A DNA stretch of 64,000 nucleotides from NCBI GenBank assembly GCA_964019165.1, contig OZ025273.1, positions 15,606,714 to 15,670,713 of the forward strand, given 5' to 3'. Under the pieces are notes generated by a model. That model saw nothing but the letters and a program-made list of their open reading frames with translations, ran no database searches and was not told the DNA's origin. The position numbers and the translations under genes are program-made. How positions within the stretch are numbered: position 1 is the stretch's first letter; the number at the start of each line of letters is the position of its first letter. This document shows, in pieces, positions 32,984-45,199 of the stretch. Source of the DNA: Mastigias papua. Lineage: Eukaryota; Cnidaria; Scyphozoa; Rhizostomeae; Mastigiidae.

Positions 32984-34388
32984 CAGTGGCGGATCCAGGA
33001 CAAATTTTGACATTCGCACAAAGTAAGAAATAAGTGCCATGCCCAAATAACCACACCCATAAACCACACCTACAAACCACACCTGCAGTCCCTATTCCAA
33101 CCCCAATACTGCCACCTAGTACAACCCCATGTAAAGCAGAGAGAGCTCATAATATCTACGTAATAAATGCAATGATTTTTCAATTTCAGTCAGCAGCAAG
33201 GAGTAGGACCTATTGAAGCAATCTCTACCCGAAACCTTAGAGCACTATTTTCTTATTCACCACTTTCTTATGCCAAAAAAGTAATAATTTCTTTCCAGTA
33301 AACATCACCCGATAATGACACCTTCCCCATAAGGCAAATTGAGTACACATTGAGGTCTAGTTAGCTTTGTGATAAATATTTGTGAGTAAATCGAATTGTC
33401 AGCTGGTGAGGGATTTGCAGATGGATAAGTCAGACAACGAATAGATCCACTATGATCCAAGCCTAGGGGTTTTCGTTCAACATTTAGAAATGCTATTGTT
33501 ACTTAACTTATTACTGAGTGTTATCGACTTGCAGTCTTGGCATATATCCTTGTTGTAAGAAAACGGGAGCTTGGTCTACACTTCCTACAGAAATCGACGG
33601 TTATTCAAGTGCTTACCATATATGCCTAACTGAAATCGATGGCAACAAATGCTACAAATACAAATAGAATAGCTACAGTATTGGGCTGCTATCATCTTTG
33701 GTATAAGTGTTTGTAGAGCCATTCAGATCCCATATGGGGACTGCTAATAGACCTTCATAGATTCATGCTACTTCCTCAATTTGCAAGTGAATCCTGTCAG
33801 CTGGATATTTGGGAGAATTGGGCAGACTGTATGCACAAGATATCCTAGTGGAAGAGAGGGTTATCAAGAGAGTTAGGTAGTATAGGGTTATCCCCCGCTC
33901 TCTTCCATATAACATCGGTCGCCTCTACCTTCACCACATTCGCACAACCATTTTCTCGATACACTTTCCTATTGATTTTTGACGTACTAATAGCACCATC
34001 CATTCCGAAGTTCGCACAGCTTTTGGAGGTACACCTTTCACATACTATTCCTCTGCGCACGCACAGATAAGTAGATGCTAATTTTATGTGAAGGTCACAC
34101 AAAATAATTGGTTCTGTGTAATTTATGATGTTGGGGATCACCCAATTCAAACAATACGTGAGGGAGCCCAACAACACACAATAACAAGTATTGCCAAAGA
34201 TAAACAACAGATAATGTTACCATGGTTATGACATGGGGTTGTTGATAGATAGTGAGGTTTTGATATGATTATTATCAATTAAGAAAGAAAGGTAGTTTCT
34301 ATACACAGAGATCTTTGACAGCTAATGTGCAGTTAAAAAATCTGACCTTTACCAGTGTGGGTGTTGCGAATGCCTGGATCCACCTCTG
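32984..34388. mobile_element. hAT 1: hAT element without recognisable transposase
   Basis: The ends CAGTGGCGGATCCAGG and (reverse complement) CAGAGGTGGATCCAGG are flanked by identical 8-bp duplications TGTGGCCT at 32976-32983 and 34389-34396, the hAT hallmark. It is 1405 bp long. The longest internal frame (33845-34207, minus) resembles no hAT transposase, so it is probably non-autonomous. It splits the Harbinger transposase. Confidence 0.9.
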
Positions 34389-34930
34389 TGTGGCCTGGAA
34401 GTGTTCATGACTCCCGTGTGTTTGCAAATTCAAGGTTGAACAAACAATTAACAGAAAAGACACTTCCTATGGTTTATCGCACACTTATCCCAGGTACAGA
34501 GAAAATTCCCCCGTTGATTCTTGGTGATCCAGCCTATCCTCTTTTGCCAAATGTTATGAAAGAATATGGTGAAAATGCAATCGATCAAAAAGCAATATTT
34601 AATCAGATTCTTAGGGGTGGCAGAAATCGGACAGAGTGTGCATTTGGCAGGCTGAAAGCACGCTGGCAAATCCTTAAAAGACCTATGAACCTTAAACAGG
34701 AAGACCTACCTACAGTCATATATAGTTGCTTTGTCCTTCACAATATTTGTGAACTAAGAGGTTATGAAGCAAATCACAAAGACTATGATAATCAGCTGCA
34801 ACTGAATACTTCTGATAGATGCTGTTCACATCATAACCAACCAGATAGATTGCACACATATAACACAACCACTGGCATATATTTTCGTGATATAATCACT
34901 GATTACTTTAATGAATACTTAACAAACTGA

Positions 34931-35503
34931 AATTAAACAAAGTAATATATCCAAATTATTCTTTTTCAAACAAACTTAATGATGTCAGTTAATGTAAAGT
35001 TTCTTCTTACCATATTACATATTTCCTAAGTCAAAGTGAAATTTCAATGGCAGTTCATGTTTACACATACTGTAATTACTTTACAGACTGAATTTTTTTA
35101 GGTTTGCCTGTAAATGAGGACCCCCATTGAAGTATACAAATATCTAATTATTCCCTTGGACAATGATCACTAGCTTATGGAAAGGCCAATCACACAGGAA
35201 AGAAAACAGGACAAGTCTCTTGTAATGTATTCATAGAGCTCTATGGACCAAAAAAGTAGCAAGCTCATTATTCAATTATCTTATACTGATAACACTCAGA
35301 CATACATTCAGATATTTTGATTCTATCCATTGTTATTACTTCAAAAATGCTTGTAGACACTTGGTTTTCCCTAATGTTGTATAATTAGTCTTTAATTTTT
35401 GGGTCAGTTTTTCATTTAAACAGTTATAAAATCAAAACAACATCATCAATTAGGACTCGTGAACAAAATTGTTTCAGCTAAAGTATAACTTTAAAATGCC
35501 TAG
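34931..35503. other. Harbinger internal non-coding DNA
   Basis: Sequence between the transposase stop and the Copia A insertion; no feature seen. Confidence 0.5.
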
Positions 35504-35508
35504 AAACC

Positions 35509-35683
35509 TGTTGAAAGCGTAAACAAGTATTTCTGCCTCTTTCCCATTATATATCTTTTGTTCTGTTATCACGAGGTTTTGCGCCTTTTTGTTATGTTAG
35601 AAGATCCCACGTTGCAATGGACGCTCGTTTTCTGACTCTCTAGCCTTCATCAAATAATGGCAACTGGAATTGGAAATTGAACA
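35509..35683 (+). repeat. Copia A 5' LTR
   Basis: 175 bp, TG...CA. It contains the ATG (35657) from which the gag frame appears to start; a TGA at 35678-35680 follows, at a position where the 3' LTR copy has TCA. Confidence 0.9.
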
Positions 35684-38051
35684 GGTTATGGGCCCAGAAC
35701 ACGTTTACTATTTGATGGAGATGAACAAAAGTACGAATTGTGGGAGGCCAACTTCTACGGATATCTGCATACTTTAAAGCTGAAAAGCGAGCTGGAACAG
35801 AACGAAGCGAATGCTGATAAAAATGAGGATATCTGTGCCAAGTTAATTCAATTACTTGACGATAGGAGCCTAGCTCTCATTATGAGGGATGCAAAGGACA
35901 ATGGGAAGAAAGCCCTAGATATATTAAGGGAACATTACATGGGTCAGGGAAAACCCAAGATAATTGTATTGTATACAGAGCTTACAACTCTGAATAAAGG
36001 GTCAGACAAAAGCACCATTGATTATTTGATTCGGGCTGAGGCCGCAGCAGCAGTGCTAAAAAATTCTGGGGAAACTGTTGGCGACTCTTTGCTCATCGCT
36101 ATGGTTTTAAAGGGCCTGCCATCAAATTTTAATACCTTCAAAACAGTTACAACTCAAAAAGATCCACAGCCAACTTTCCAGCAATTTAAAGTCTCTCTAC
36201 GTGCCTTTGAAGAAAGTGATCATTCAACTGTAAAAGCTGAAAGTGTAATGAAAGTTGAAGCACCAAGTATGTCAAAAAGATCTCATCAAATTACATGTTA
36301 TTTGTGTAAAAAGGTGGGGCATAAAGCTTATGAGTGTAAACAAAATAAGAGATGGTGTACTATTTGCAAGTCCAAAAGTCATGACACAAAGGTATGCAGA
36401 AGAAGAAGTGATACCGTAAACAATATTTCACAAGAAGAGCACGAAGTAAACTATTATTTTAAAGTGGATGTAGAACCACATGTTGAAATCTCTGGTAATG
36501 ATAATGTTAACCTTTTAGTGGATTGTGGAGCAACCACACAAATTGTGAATGACTTATCACAATTTATTTGTTTTGATAAAGATTTCAATCCAGATGAGCA
36601 CTATATAGAATTGGCTGATGGCTCTAGATCAAATAATATAGCACTTAGGAAAGGAACAGCAAAGGTAACCTTGCAAAGTAGAAATGGAAAAGCTTATAAC
36701 ATTGGATTAGAGAACTGTCCGTATATACCACGTTATAAGCAGACTATCTTCTCTGTTCATGCTGCAACAAAGAAAGGAGCTTCAGTTGAGTTCTCCAACA
36801 ATGCAGGTTCCTTAACAACAAAAGATGGTATAAAATTTGAGATTAAAAAGAGAGGCCGATTGTACTACTTCAAAAAATGTGAAGTAGAGCAAGTGAAACA
36901 AGCTAAGCATGATTTGGAAAAATGGCACAAACTTTTAGGCCATTGTAACATTCAGGATATATTGAAATTACCAGATGTTGTGAATGGCATGAAAATTGTT
37001 GGGGATAAGGCAAAAGAAATTTGTGAAACTTGCATATTGGGAAAAATGACTGAAACCAGATCACGCCAACCTGATGCCAAGGCAAAGTCTTCACTAGAGT
37101 TAATTCATTGTGATCTTGCTGGTCCAGTACATCCTATGAGCATTGATGGTTTTCAGTATGTGTTAAGCTTCACTGATGATTTCTCAGGCCAGGTGATGAC
37201 ATATTTTTTGATGCAAAAGTCAAACACTGTGGAAGCCACCAAAAGATTTTTATCAGATTGTGGAACTTTTGGTAAGATTAAACGGCTAAGAAGTGATAAC
37301 GGAACAGAGTTCACTTCCAAGGAATTTCAGGCATTAATGGTGGAGAATAGAATATATCATGAGAAGTCAGCCCCATATTCCCCACACCAAAACGGTACTG
37401 CTGAGAGAACCTGGAGAACACTATTTGAGATGGCCCGATGTTTGTTGCTTGAAGCCAAATTACCGAAAGATTTGTGGACATATGCTGTTCTATCAGCAAC
37501 TTACATTCGGAACAGATGCTATAATCGCAGATTGAAAATGACACCTTTTGAAGCTTTTACAGGGGCAAAACCAAATGTGAAGAACATGAACATTTTCGGC
37601 AGTACATGTTATGCATTCATACAGGATAAACAAAAGCTTGACCCAAGGGCAAAGAAAGGAATCTTTAAAGGCTATGATAAATATAGTCCAGCTTATTTCA
37701 TTTATCTTAAAGAAAGTAGAGGCATTAGAAGAGTCAGATGTGTAACATTTACAAACAGATTTGATAACATGGATGATGATGATTATAATGTTGATGATGA
37801 GTGTGACAGTATGAGACAAACAGCTGTACCAATGATGCTTTAGTAATGGAACAGAGACTTGAGGAGGAGGAAAATGTCACTGATGAAGCTACCACTCATG
37901 AATCAAATGCAGCAGACACAAATGAGAATTTAAGATATCCTCTAAGAGAGAGAAGGCAACCTGAATACTTTAAAGATTATGTAATTGGGGATGATGAGAG
38001 TGAGGCCATAAGCCTCACTATTGACATAAACAGCAAAGATCTAGATAACCC
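35657..38051 (+). pseudogene. Copia A gag, protease and integrase
   Basis: Start at ATG 35657 in the LTR, a TGA at 35678, then an open frame to 37843. Gag: LLFDGDEQKYELWEANF, two zinc knuckles CYLCKKVGHKAYEC and CTICKSKSHDTKVC (two are unusual; most Copia gags have one). Protease: NLLVDCGATTQIV, D-C-G-A replacing the usual D-S-G-A. Integrase: WHKLLGHCNIQDIL with CETCILGKM (HHCC), IHCDLAGPV and RSDNGTEFTS (Asp-Asp), and HQNGTAERTWRTL (Glu). At 37843 a frameshift/stop leads to 37846-38051 (RYPLRERRQPEYFKDYVIG), where Copia B is inserted. Gag and integrase are otherwise well kept. Confidence 0.9.
35684..35697 (+). promoter_or_regulatory. Copia A primer-binding site, half initiator tRNA-Met
   Basis: GGTTATGGGCCCAG directly abuts the LTR and is complementary to the anticodon-loop side of initiator tRNA-Met, the known half-tRNA priming mode of Copia elements. 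Confidence 0.8.
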
Positions 38052-38322
38052 TGTTGGAAACTGACCACTCTTGTCATTATATACAAAGAACATTCAAGAA
38101 AAAACTAGCCTGCTTACCTCATGCTAAAAATACTTGAAAAGAACTTTCGAGAACTCAAGGACAATTATATTTACTAGAACCTTCTAGAAGAACTCCCTGG
38201 CCTATATAAACAGCTTCTTGTAACTTTGATTTAGCCAATGATTGTAGTTGTGTGTATGAGTTGCTTGAATCAGAAATAAAGTCTTCTTTGATTCCTTGAC
38301 TGCAAAGTGGAAAACGTCAATA
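38052..38322 (+). repeat. Copia B 5' LTR
   Basis: 271 bp; contains CCTATATAAACAG (TATA-like) and AATAAAG (polyadenylation-like) in promoter-to-poly(A) order. Confidence 0.9.
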
Positions 38323-38336
38323 GGTTATTGGCCCAG
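38323..38336 (+). promoter_or_regulatory. Copia B primer-binding site
   Basis: GGTTATTGGCCCAG, one base different from the Copia A site; it also points to half initiator tRNA-Met priming. Confidence 0.75.
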
Positions 38337-38511
38337 TGCATGCCCGAGAAGACTGAAGAACAACGGTAACTCAAGCTTAGACAAAACAGCCATCGTGACT
38401 TTGTAGTCCGCGGCCTGTTTATTTTGGCTGGCAGGTACTTTGTGTAGTTAGCACGAAGGGGTTTTCTGTTTGGAACTACCTGACTGGCTGGTGTAGTGGT
38501 TATTCAAGACC

Positions 38512-41500
38512 ATGGGAACAGAAACGATGAAAATTTTGATCAAGCCGTTGAATGGACCAAATTATGCTACTTGGAAAGTGCAGTGCAAAATGGCATTAAT
38601 GAAAGAAGGATTGTGGAATATTGTGACAGGAACTGAAGGTGACCCTGAAGATCAAAGAGAGTGACCAAAGTATTTGTTGCGCAGAGATCGTGCATTGGCA
38701 ACGATTGTATTGTCTGTGGAACCAACGCTGTTGTACCTACTCAGACCAGATCCTGAAGATCCAACTGTCATGTGGAAAAAGTTGGCAGATCAGTTCCAGA
38801 AGAAGACGTGGGCAAATAAATTGGCACTACGAAAAAGGTTACACAATTTGAAGTTGAAAGATGGACAATCAATGCAAAAGCATGTGAAAGCTTTGACGGA
38901 AATATTCGATGAGTTGTCTATTATTGGAGATCCGTTAGATGAAGAAAATCAAGTGGTTCATCTATTAGCAAGTTTGTCGGAGTAATATGATATGCTTGTG
39001 ACGGCACTTGAAGCAAGTTCAGATGTACCCAAGCTTGAAATCTTTACCGAAAGATTATTGCATGAAGAAAGCAAACGGAAAGATAAAGAAACCACTAGTA
39101 CAGAAGTGAAGGCTATAACATCAAAGCATCGAACAACCAGAAGGGGTCCAAAATGTCATAATTGTGGTAAGATTGGACACATCAGAAAAGAATGCCGACT
39201 GTTGTCAGAACGTTTTGGAAAAGGACATGACCTTCAATCAATGAATAATATGACTCAGAAACCTTCAACAAGACAGAAGGCATACGCTGTAGAACAAAAC
39301 ACGGATGATGAAGAGGAGGATATCATCGGACTGGTTGCAGAGCATACTGTAACTACTAAACGACAAAGTAATTGGGTTGTCGATTCTGGTGCCACTTGCC
39401 ATATGTGCAAAGATGAAGAACTGTTCGATCAAGTCTCTGTTCTACATACACCACAAGAAATCACAGTTGGAGATGGATATTCTGTTCAAGCAACTGGCAA
39501 AGGTAATGTAATCCTGGAAATGAACTTACCAAATGGGAAAATTGGGCAATGTAGATTAACTGATGTTTTATTTGTGCCTGATTTATCTCACAATCTTCTG
39601 AGTGTATCCAAAGCAGCAAGCAATGGAAAAACCTTCGAATTTGTGCAATTATCTTGTAATATCATTGCTGCAAAGTATGGTGTTGTTGCTACGGCCACAA
39701 AATATGGAAATGTGTACTATCTTGACTGTATTGGATTTAGCGTTTACATGGCGGAAAATCAAGCAGTTATGAAGTGTGGAGGCAGTGAAGAAACGAATGA
39801 TAGTATCTGGCATAGAAGGTTTGGTCACCTTGGAGCAAGGACTTTAGAACGAATAAAGAAGGAACAACTCGTTGATGGATTTGATTATGAGCCAACAAAG
39901 AAGTCAAACTTTTGTGAGCCATGTATTGATGGTAAGCAAAGCAAATTACCCTATCCACAGAAAGGAGGAGAAAGGTCTGACAAGCTCCTTGGTATGGTCC
40001 ATAGAGATATCTGTGGAAAGATTGAAACAAAATCATTTGGTGGGGCAGAATACTTCCTCACTTTCATCGATGACAAATCAAGATTTGTTTGGGTTTATGC
40101 CCTAAAACACAAAAGTGAAGTTTTTGAAAACTTCATTGAGTGGAAAACTATGGTGGAAAAATCATGTGGCATGAAGGTTAGAGTACTGAGGACCGACAAT
40201 GGTGGAGAGCACACATCAAATGAATTTGAGTAATATCTCAAACAGCAAGGTATACTACATGAGCTGACTGTTCCAAAAACACTACAACACAATGCAGTTG
40301 CAGAACGAATGAACAGAACACTTGTGGAAACTGTCAGGTCTATGTTAGCAGATTCTGAACTACCAAAGCGTTTTTGGGCAGAAGCATTGGCGACAGCAAC
40401 ATATCTTCGCAATCGTTCTCCAACTGATGCTGTGCAAAACAAAACACCATACGAGGCATGGACAGGAAGCAAACCGAATGCTAGTCACCTTCGTATTTTT
40501 GGATGTGATGCCTTTGCTCATGTACCTAGAGATGAAAGGAGCAAGCTTGATTCAAAGACCAGGAGGAGTATTTTCCTTGGATATGGACATGGAGTAAAAG
40601 GATATCGTTTGTATGATAAAGCACAGAAAAAGGTATTTTTCAGTAGGGATGTTGTGTTCAATGAAACAAGATCAACTAAGCAGGATGATCTCCAAAACCA
40701 AGTACAAAATGAATCTTCCATAGAGCTGGAAATCGAATATCAAGAGAATGATGATGCTACAATCCAACCTGCAGATGAGGAAACAAGACAGTTAGGGAGA
40801 AACAGACACCCACCAAACAGGTATGGTGGATGGGTTTATATTGCTCAAGAAGAAGACCCCATTACAGTAGAGCAAGCACTGTCAAATCCAGATACAGAAA
40901 AGTGGATGAAAGCAATGGAGGCTGAACTGGAATCACTTCACAAGAATCAGGTGTGGGAGCTATCAGAATTACCTCCAGGAAGAAAACCTGTCGGAAGTAA
41001 ATGGGTATTCAAACGAAAGCGCGATGCTGATGGGAATGTCAAAAGGTATAAAGCAAGACTAGTTGCCCAAGGATGTAACCAAAAGTATGGGATTGACTAT
41101 GATGAGACATTTTGCCCAGTGGTGAGATTCGAGTCAGTTCGAGCTTTAATAGCATTAGCAGCAAAGCAAAAGCTTCAACTTCATCACCTTGATGTAGCTA
41201 CTGCTTTCTTAACTGGCGAGCTAGATGAAGAGATATTTATGAAACAGCCACAACAGTTTGAAGAGAAAGGAAAAGAGAGTCTTGTCTGCAAACTAAAAAG
41301 AAGTATCTATGGTTTGAAACAATCCTCTAGATGCTGGAATGAGGCTCTTGACAAACATCTGAAGAAAATGGGTTTTAGACAATCTAATAATGATCCATGC
41401 ATCTACATACTGCAATCAGGAGGAGAAACCTTCATTATTGCTGTTTATGTTGACGACATCATCTTGGCTGGAAATACATCTGAAAGCATCCAAACATTCA

Positions 41501-42405
41501 TCAAAGGGATAGCTGAAAAATTCAAAGTTTCAGATATGGGTAGACTACACCATTTTGTTGGTATCAAGATAGGCTACTTGGAATCTGGAAAGATCTGGAT
41601 GGGACAGCCAACATATGTCAGAAAAGTTGTACAAAAATTCCAAATGGATAAGTCAAAGCCAGTGTCCACACCTGTCGAGAGTGGAGCAAAACTGGTCAAG
41701 GCAACAGATGAGGATGATTTGATAGATCAAGAGCTGTATCAATCAGCAGTGGGAAGTCTTCTGTACCTATCAACTAAGACAAGGCCTGATATTACATATG
41801 CTGTTGGTGCTGTTGCTCGGTTTTCATCGCAACCATCACAGGCTCATTGGGTGGCAGTTAAAAGAATCATGAGGTACTTAAGTGGAACTCTTGATTATGG
41901 ATTACTATATGGATACAATGATAATATTGCTGGATTTTCAGATGCAGACTGGGCTGGGGATTGCAATGATCGCAAATCAACATCAGGGTTTGTGTTCATG
42001 TTGAGTGGTGCTGCTATCAGTTGGAACAGTAACAAACAAACATGTGTAGCATTGTCAACAGCTGAGGCAGAATACATTGCAATAGCAAAGGCTGCTCAAG
42101 AATCAGTATGGTTGCAAAAACTATTGCAGGATATGAGCAAAACTTCTGTGACCCCAATAACTATCTGTGAAGACAACCACTCCACCATTGCGATTACAAA
42201 GAATCCACAGTTTCACAGCAAAGCAAAGCATATTGACATAACATTCCATTACATAAGAGAGCTTGTCACTACAGGAAAAGTTGACTTGATATATTGTAGA
42301 AGTGACGAAATGATTGCAGACATGCTAACAAAAGGGATTGGCAAGATACAATTTACTAAATTGCGGAGTATGATGGGACTGAGGAATATATCTGACTGCG
42401 AGTGA
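38512..42405 (+). pseudogene. Copia B gag-pol polyprotein, one frame with three stops
   Basis: From ATG 38512 to TGA 42405 a single frame of about 1298 codons is broken only by stops at 38662, 38983 and 40231. Gag zinc knuckle: CHNCGKIGHIRKEC. Protease: WVVDSGATCHMC. Integrase: WHRRFGHLGARTLERI with CEPCIDGK (HHCC), FIDDKSRFVWVY and RTDNGGEHTS (Asp-Asp), NAVAERMNRTLVE (Glu). RT: LDVATAFLTGEL and VYVDDIILAG (intact Y-V-D-D). RNase H: FSDADWAGD, STAEAEYIA, CEDNHSTIAI and KHIDITFHYIREL. Length and order are those of a full Copia polyprotein. All enzymatic motifs are intact; the stops make this copy non-autonomous. Confidence 0.95.
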
Positions 42406-42412
42406 GGAAGAG

Positions 42413-42683
42413 TGTTTGAAATTGACCACTCTTGTCATTATATACAAAGAACATTCAAGAAAAAACTAGCCTGCTTACCTCATGCTAAAAATACTTGAAA
42501 AGAACTTTCGAGAACTCAAGGACAATTATATTTACTAGAACCTTCTAGAAGAACTCCCTGGCCTATATAAACAGCTTCTTGTAACTGTGATTTAGCCTAT
42601 GTTTGTAGTTGTGTGTATGAGTTGTTTGAATCAGAAATAAAGTCTTCTTTGATTCCTTGACTGCAAAGTGAAAAACTTCAATA
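42413..42683 (+). repeat. Copia B 3' LTR
   Basis: 271 bp copy of 38052-38322, followed by the AACCC duplication and then by the Copia A RT. Confidence 0.9.
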
Positions 42684-43260
42684 AACCCCAATACCTATGA
42701 GGAAGCAGTAAGCTCTCCCAATGCTAGATATTGGAAAGATGCAATGGATGATGAGTTTAAATCACTGAAAGAAAACTCCACTTTCACCCTAACCCAACTA
42801 CCAAGAGGAAAGAATGTAATAGGAGGTCGATGGGTATACACAGTTAAACGAAGTGGGAGTAATGAGACAATTTATAAGGCAAGGTATGTTGCAAAGGGTA
42901 CAACCAAACAAAGGACATTGATTATTATGAAACGTATGCACCTACCACAAAAATGACGTCAGTAAGGACATTGATGCAATTAGCAGCACAGACTGATTAT
43001 ATTGTGCATCAGATGGATGTCAAAACGGCATACTTAAATGCACTGATCGATTGTGACACTTATATGGAGCAAGCAAAGGCTATGATGTTCTGTGTGAAAA
43101 CAGTGAACCCCTTGTATACAAGTTACACAAGTCGCTCTATGGCCTGAAACAGAGTGGAAGGAATTGGAATAACTTACTGAGCAAAGAACTTATAGATAAT
43201 GGATTTAAGCAAAGTCTAACAGATCCTTGCATTTTCGCCAAGCATGATTCCAAGGATATC
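42684..43260 (+). pseudogene. Copia A RT, N-terminal part
   Basis: NPNTYEEAVSSPNARYWKDA and IGGRWVYTVKRSGSNETIYK are in frame through 42956. After a frameshift VHQMDVKTAYLNALIDCD carries the first RT Asp. Near 43110-43260, in another frame, come LYGLKQSGRNWNNL and DPCIFAKHDSKDI, where hAT 2 interrupts. Three frames show decay. Confidence 0.85.
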
Positions 43261-43525
43261 AGAGGCGGATCCAGGACGCCGCACACGCCGCCTGTGCGGC
43301 AGTCAAAAATATTACGTACCATGACGTCATCATTGCTTTCCGAGTAGTGAAGACGAACACGATAGACTTTAAAGAATGTAGTTCTACATCGGACTTTTGG
43401 TGCGGCACCTCAGACAATAGAGCAGCCTTTTGGTAACAATAGAGCTATGGAGGCCTTGCTTTGTAGAACATGTCAAAATTCATTGTGTAAGATGTCAGTT
43501 CTATTCAAAGTAATTTTCTAGCCTT

Positions 43526-43700
43526 CAAAAAATCGAGCGGCATTTCAAGCATGAGAACAATAGGCAGTACTGTTTGATCAAAAAATCGAGCGGCATTTCA
43601 ATCATGAGAACAATAGGCGGTACTGTTTGATCAAAAAATCGAGCGGCATGTCAAATTTGAAAACAATGGGTGGTCTTTTTGATTAAAAATCGAGCGGCAG
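43526..43700 (+). repeat. 53-bp subterminal tandem repeat of hAT 2
   Basis: AATCGAGCGGCAT recurs at 43531, 43584, 43637 and 43688 (periods 53, 53, 51), each followed by GAGAACAATAGGCGGTACTG-like text. A single inverted GCCGCTCGACTT copy lies at about 43727. Subterminal repeats of this kind are often transposase binding sites. Confidence 0.75.
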
Positions 43701-44397
43701 TCAGGAAAGTCGTGCTGTAGTGCAATGCCGCTCGACTTACATCTCGTGCACGTCTATAAAGATTTGGTTACGGAAGACAGGCTAACTGAGGACAGTATCA
43801 GTCTGTCCCACTTGTATTATACGCGTACTGGGTGACAACAAGGAGTTTTATCTGAGGGTTTATTCACTAACGTCTACTAATTCACTGGATATCTTATTCA
43901 CGAGATCCAATGCAATGAGTTTGGAAGTTATATCGAAGCTCATACTTGAATATGGTGGCCTAACTGAGATAGGTCCGCTTTAAGATTTGTACCAATGAAG
44001 AGACTATGCATCCTCCCCGGCAAAGCGGATATTTCCTGTTAGGTATTTAATTTCACTTTATAAACCAAGATGGCATCATCCAACGTGACATTTTGAAAGT
44101 AGATTTTTCCCTAAGCCCATTAGACTATCTTCATTTAGATCCACTGGCCAATTTTGTTTGTTACATTGCAATTGTTTTTGCTTCATTGTATTTACTTATA
44201 TAGCTGACTGTTTACTATTATTTAGTCTATTGTTTAGCAAATTGTGTAACTTTTGGAACTTTGAAACACCCAAATCATCAACGTGAATAATACCAGTTTC
44301 ATAAACACCCAATGTTCTCTTGTACGGTGTATTGTCTAATGTCTAAATTTCCTACACCCCAATCATTTAGGAACAAATTAAGAGCAATTCACACTGA

Positions 44398-45199
44398 AAA
44401 TTTGAAAAATTAAGAACAGCCAGCGGTAACCTCAATTGTACTGGTTCTTATAAAAAGGAGTGTATCTCCATATCTTTAGATTGGTGGAGTTGCAGGTAGT
44501 CAGCTGTCTATCAGTGTTTTTATGACCTAGTTTCTCCTAAGAATATATGCAGTGAGAATGCAAAAAGGTTCCTTTTGTGTAGAGAAGGAAATAGCACCAA
44601 AGAAATTGATTCTTCTTTTAAACCATACTATACTGTGTGTGGCAGTCATTATTGTGATTACTTACACTGTTACAACATATATGGATTTCTCTGGTTACTC
44701 AAAAGAAAGCAGATAAAACTTTCTTTCCCATGTAAACTCTATAGAAATTACTTTTTATCACCATACTTTACCTCCTCATTGAATCTTTTCTCTGTTAGTA
44801 CTATTACTTTTTGTGATAATGATGTAATGTATGGAAGGAGCCCTATCAATGCCCCCCCCCCCTACTAGTTTGTGCAATTTTGCTATCATCAGTTTTTATG
44901 AACTGTGACACTAGATGATTGCTTCATATTTGAAATTGTGGAGAAGATTTGGAAACCAGGTGCAAAGGTTAGATGCCCTATGTGTCAATCTTAAAGAATA
45001 GAAGGTTTATCCCTACATTGTTACATTGTTATCATTGCACCTTTGCCCTTCTTACTCTGGATTCATTGGTGCTGCTTTTTGTCTCCACTTGCTTTCATTT
45101 TGTCAAAGAATGGATATGAATTCCTTCAGATTCCATATGGTAATGAATGCATCTTATATACTTATTTGACCAAATAAGGTAGAAGGAGCTTGAAAAAAT
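44398..45199. other. hAT 2 interior, no gene supported
   Basis: A C10 homopolymer run lies near 44851. The open frame 44575-44868 has no recognisable motif. Any transposase N-terminus is too decayed to see. Confidence 0.5.

Larger units (their letters stand above)
31857..34930 (+). pseudogene. PIF/Harbinger DDE transposase, split by hAT 1
   Basis: From ATG 31857 (MAPRNNKATSRRGLQ) decayed frames lead to RRHWVNPGRTDKW near 32120 and SYEEWLQKFRMTRSQF near 32190. Later LAATLYYLKDQGSYGM is seen near 32610 and [10 protein letters not shown] near 32840 (first catalytic Asp). At 32983 hAT 1 interrupts. The gene resumes at 34389 with [16 protein letters not shown], then [18 protein letters not shown] (second Asp) and [20 protein letters not shown] (Glu), ending at 34930 with a poorly conserved tail. 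The C-terminal 180 codons are open. The N-terminal half has several stops. Confidence 0.85.
38052..42683 (+). mobile_element. Copia B: near-complete Ty1/Copia element inside Copia A
   Basis: Two 271-bp LTRs (38052-38322 and 42413-42683) differ at about eight positions by eye. The flanks are identical 5-bp AACCC (38047-38051 and 42684-42688). The LTRs begin TGTT and end CAATA, so the terminus is TA and not the usual CA in both copies. The single polyprotein frame has only three stops. It interrupts Copia A between integrase and RT, so it is younger than Copia A. Confidence 0.95.

Noticed and set aside
33845..34207. 120-codon minus frame inside hAT 1
   Set aside because: No resemblance to hAT transposase or any family I know; likely chance.
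43526..43700. Regular 53-bp repeats as a CRISPR-like array
   Set aside because: Whole 53-bp unit repeats without unique spacers, inside a hAT element of a eukaryote.
44575..44868. 97-codon frame inside hAT 2
   Set aside because: Low-complexity, no transposase motif, ends at a poly-C run.
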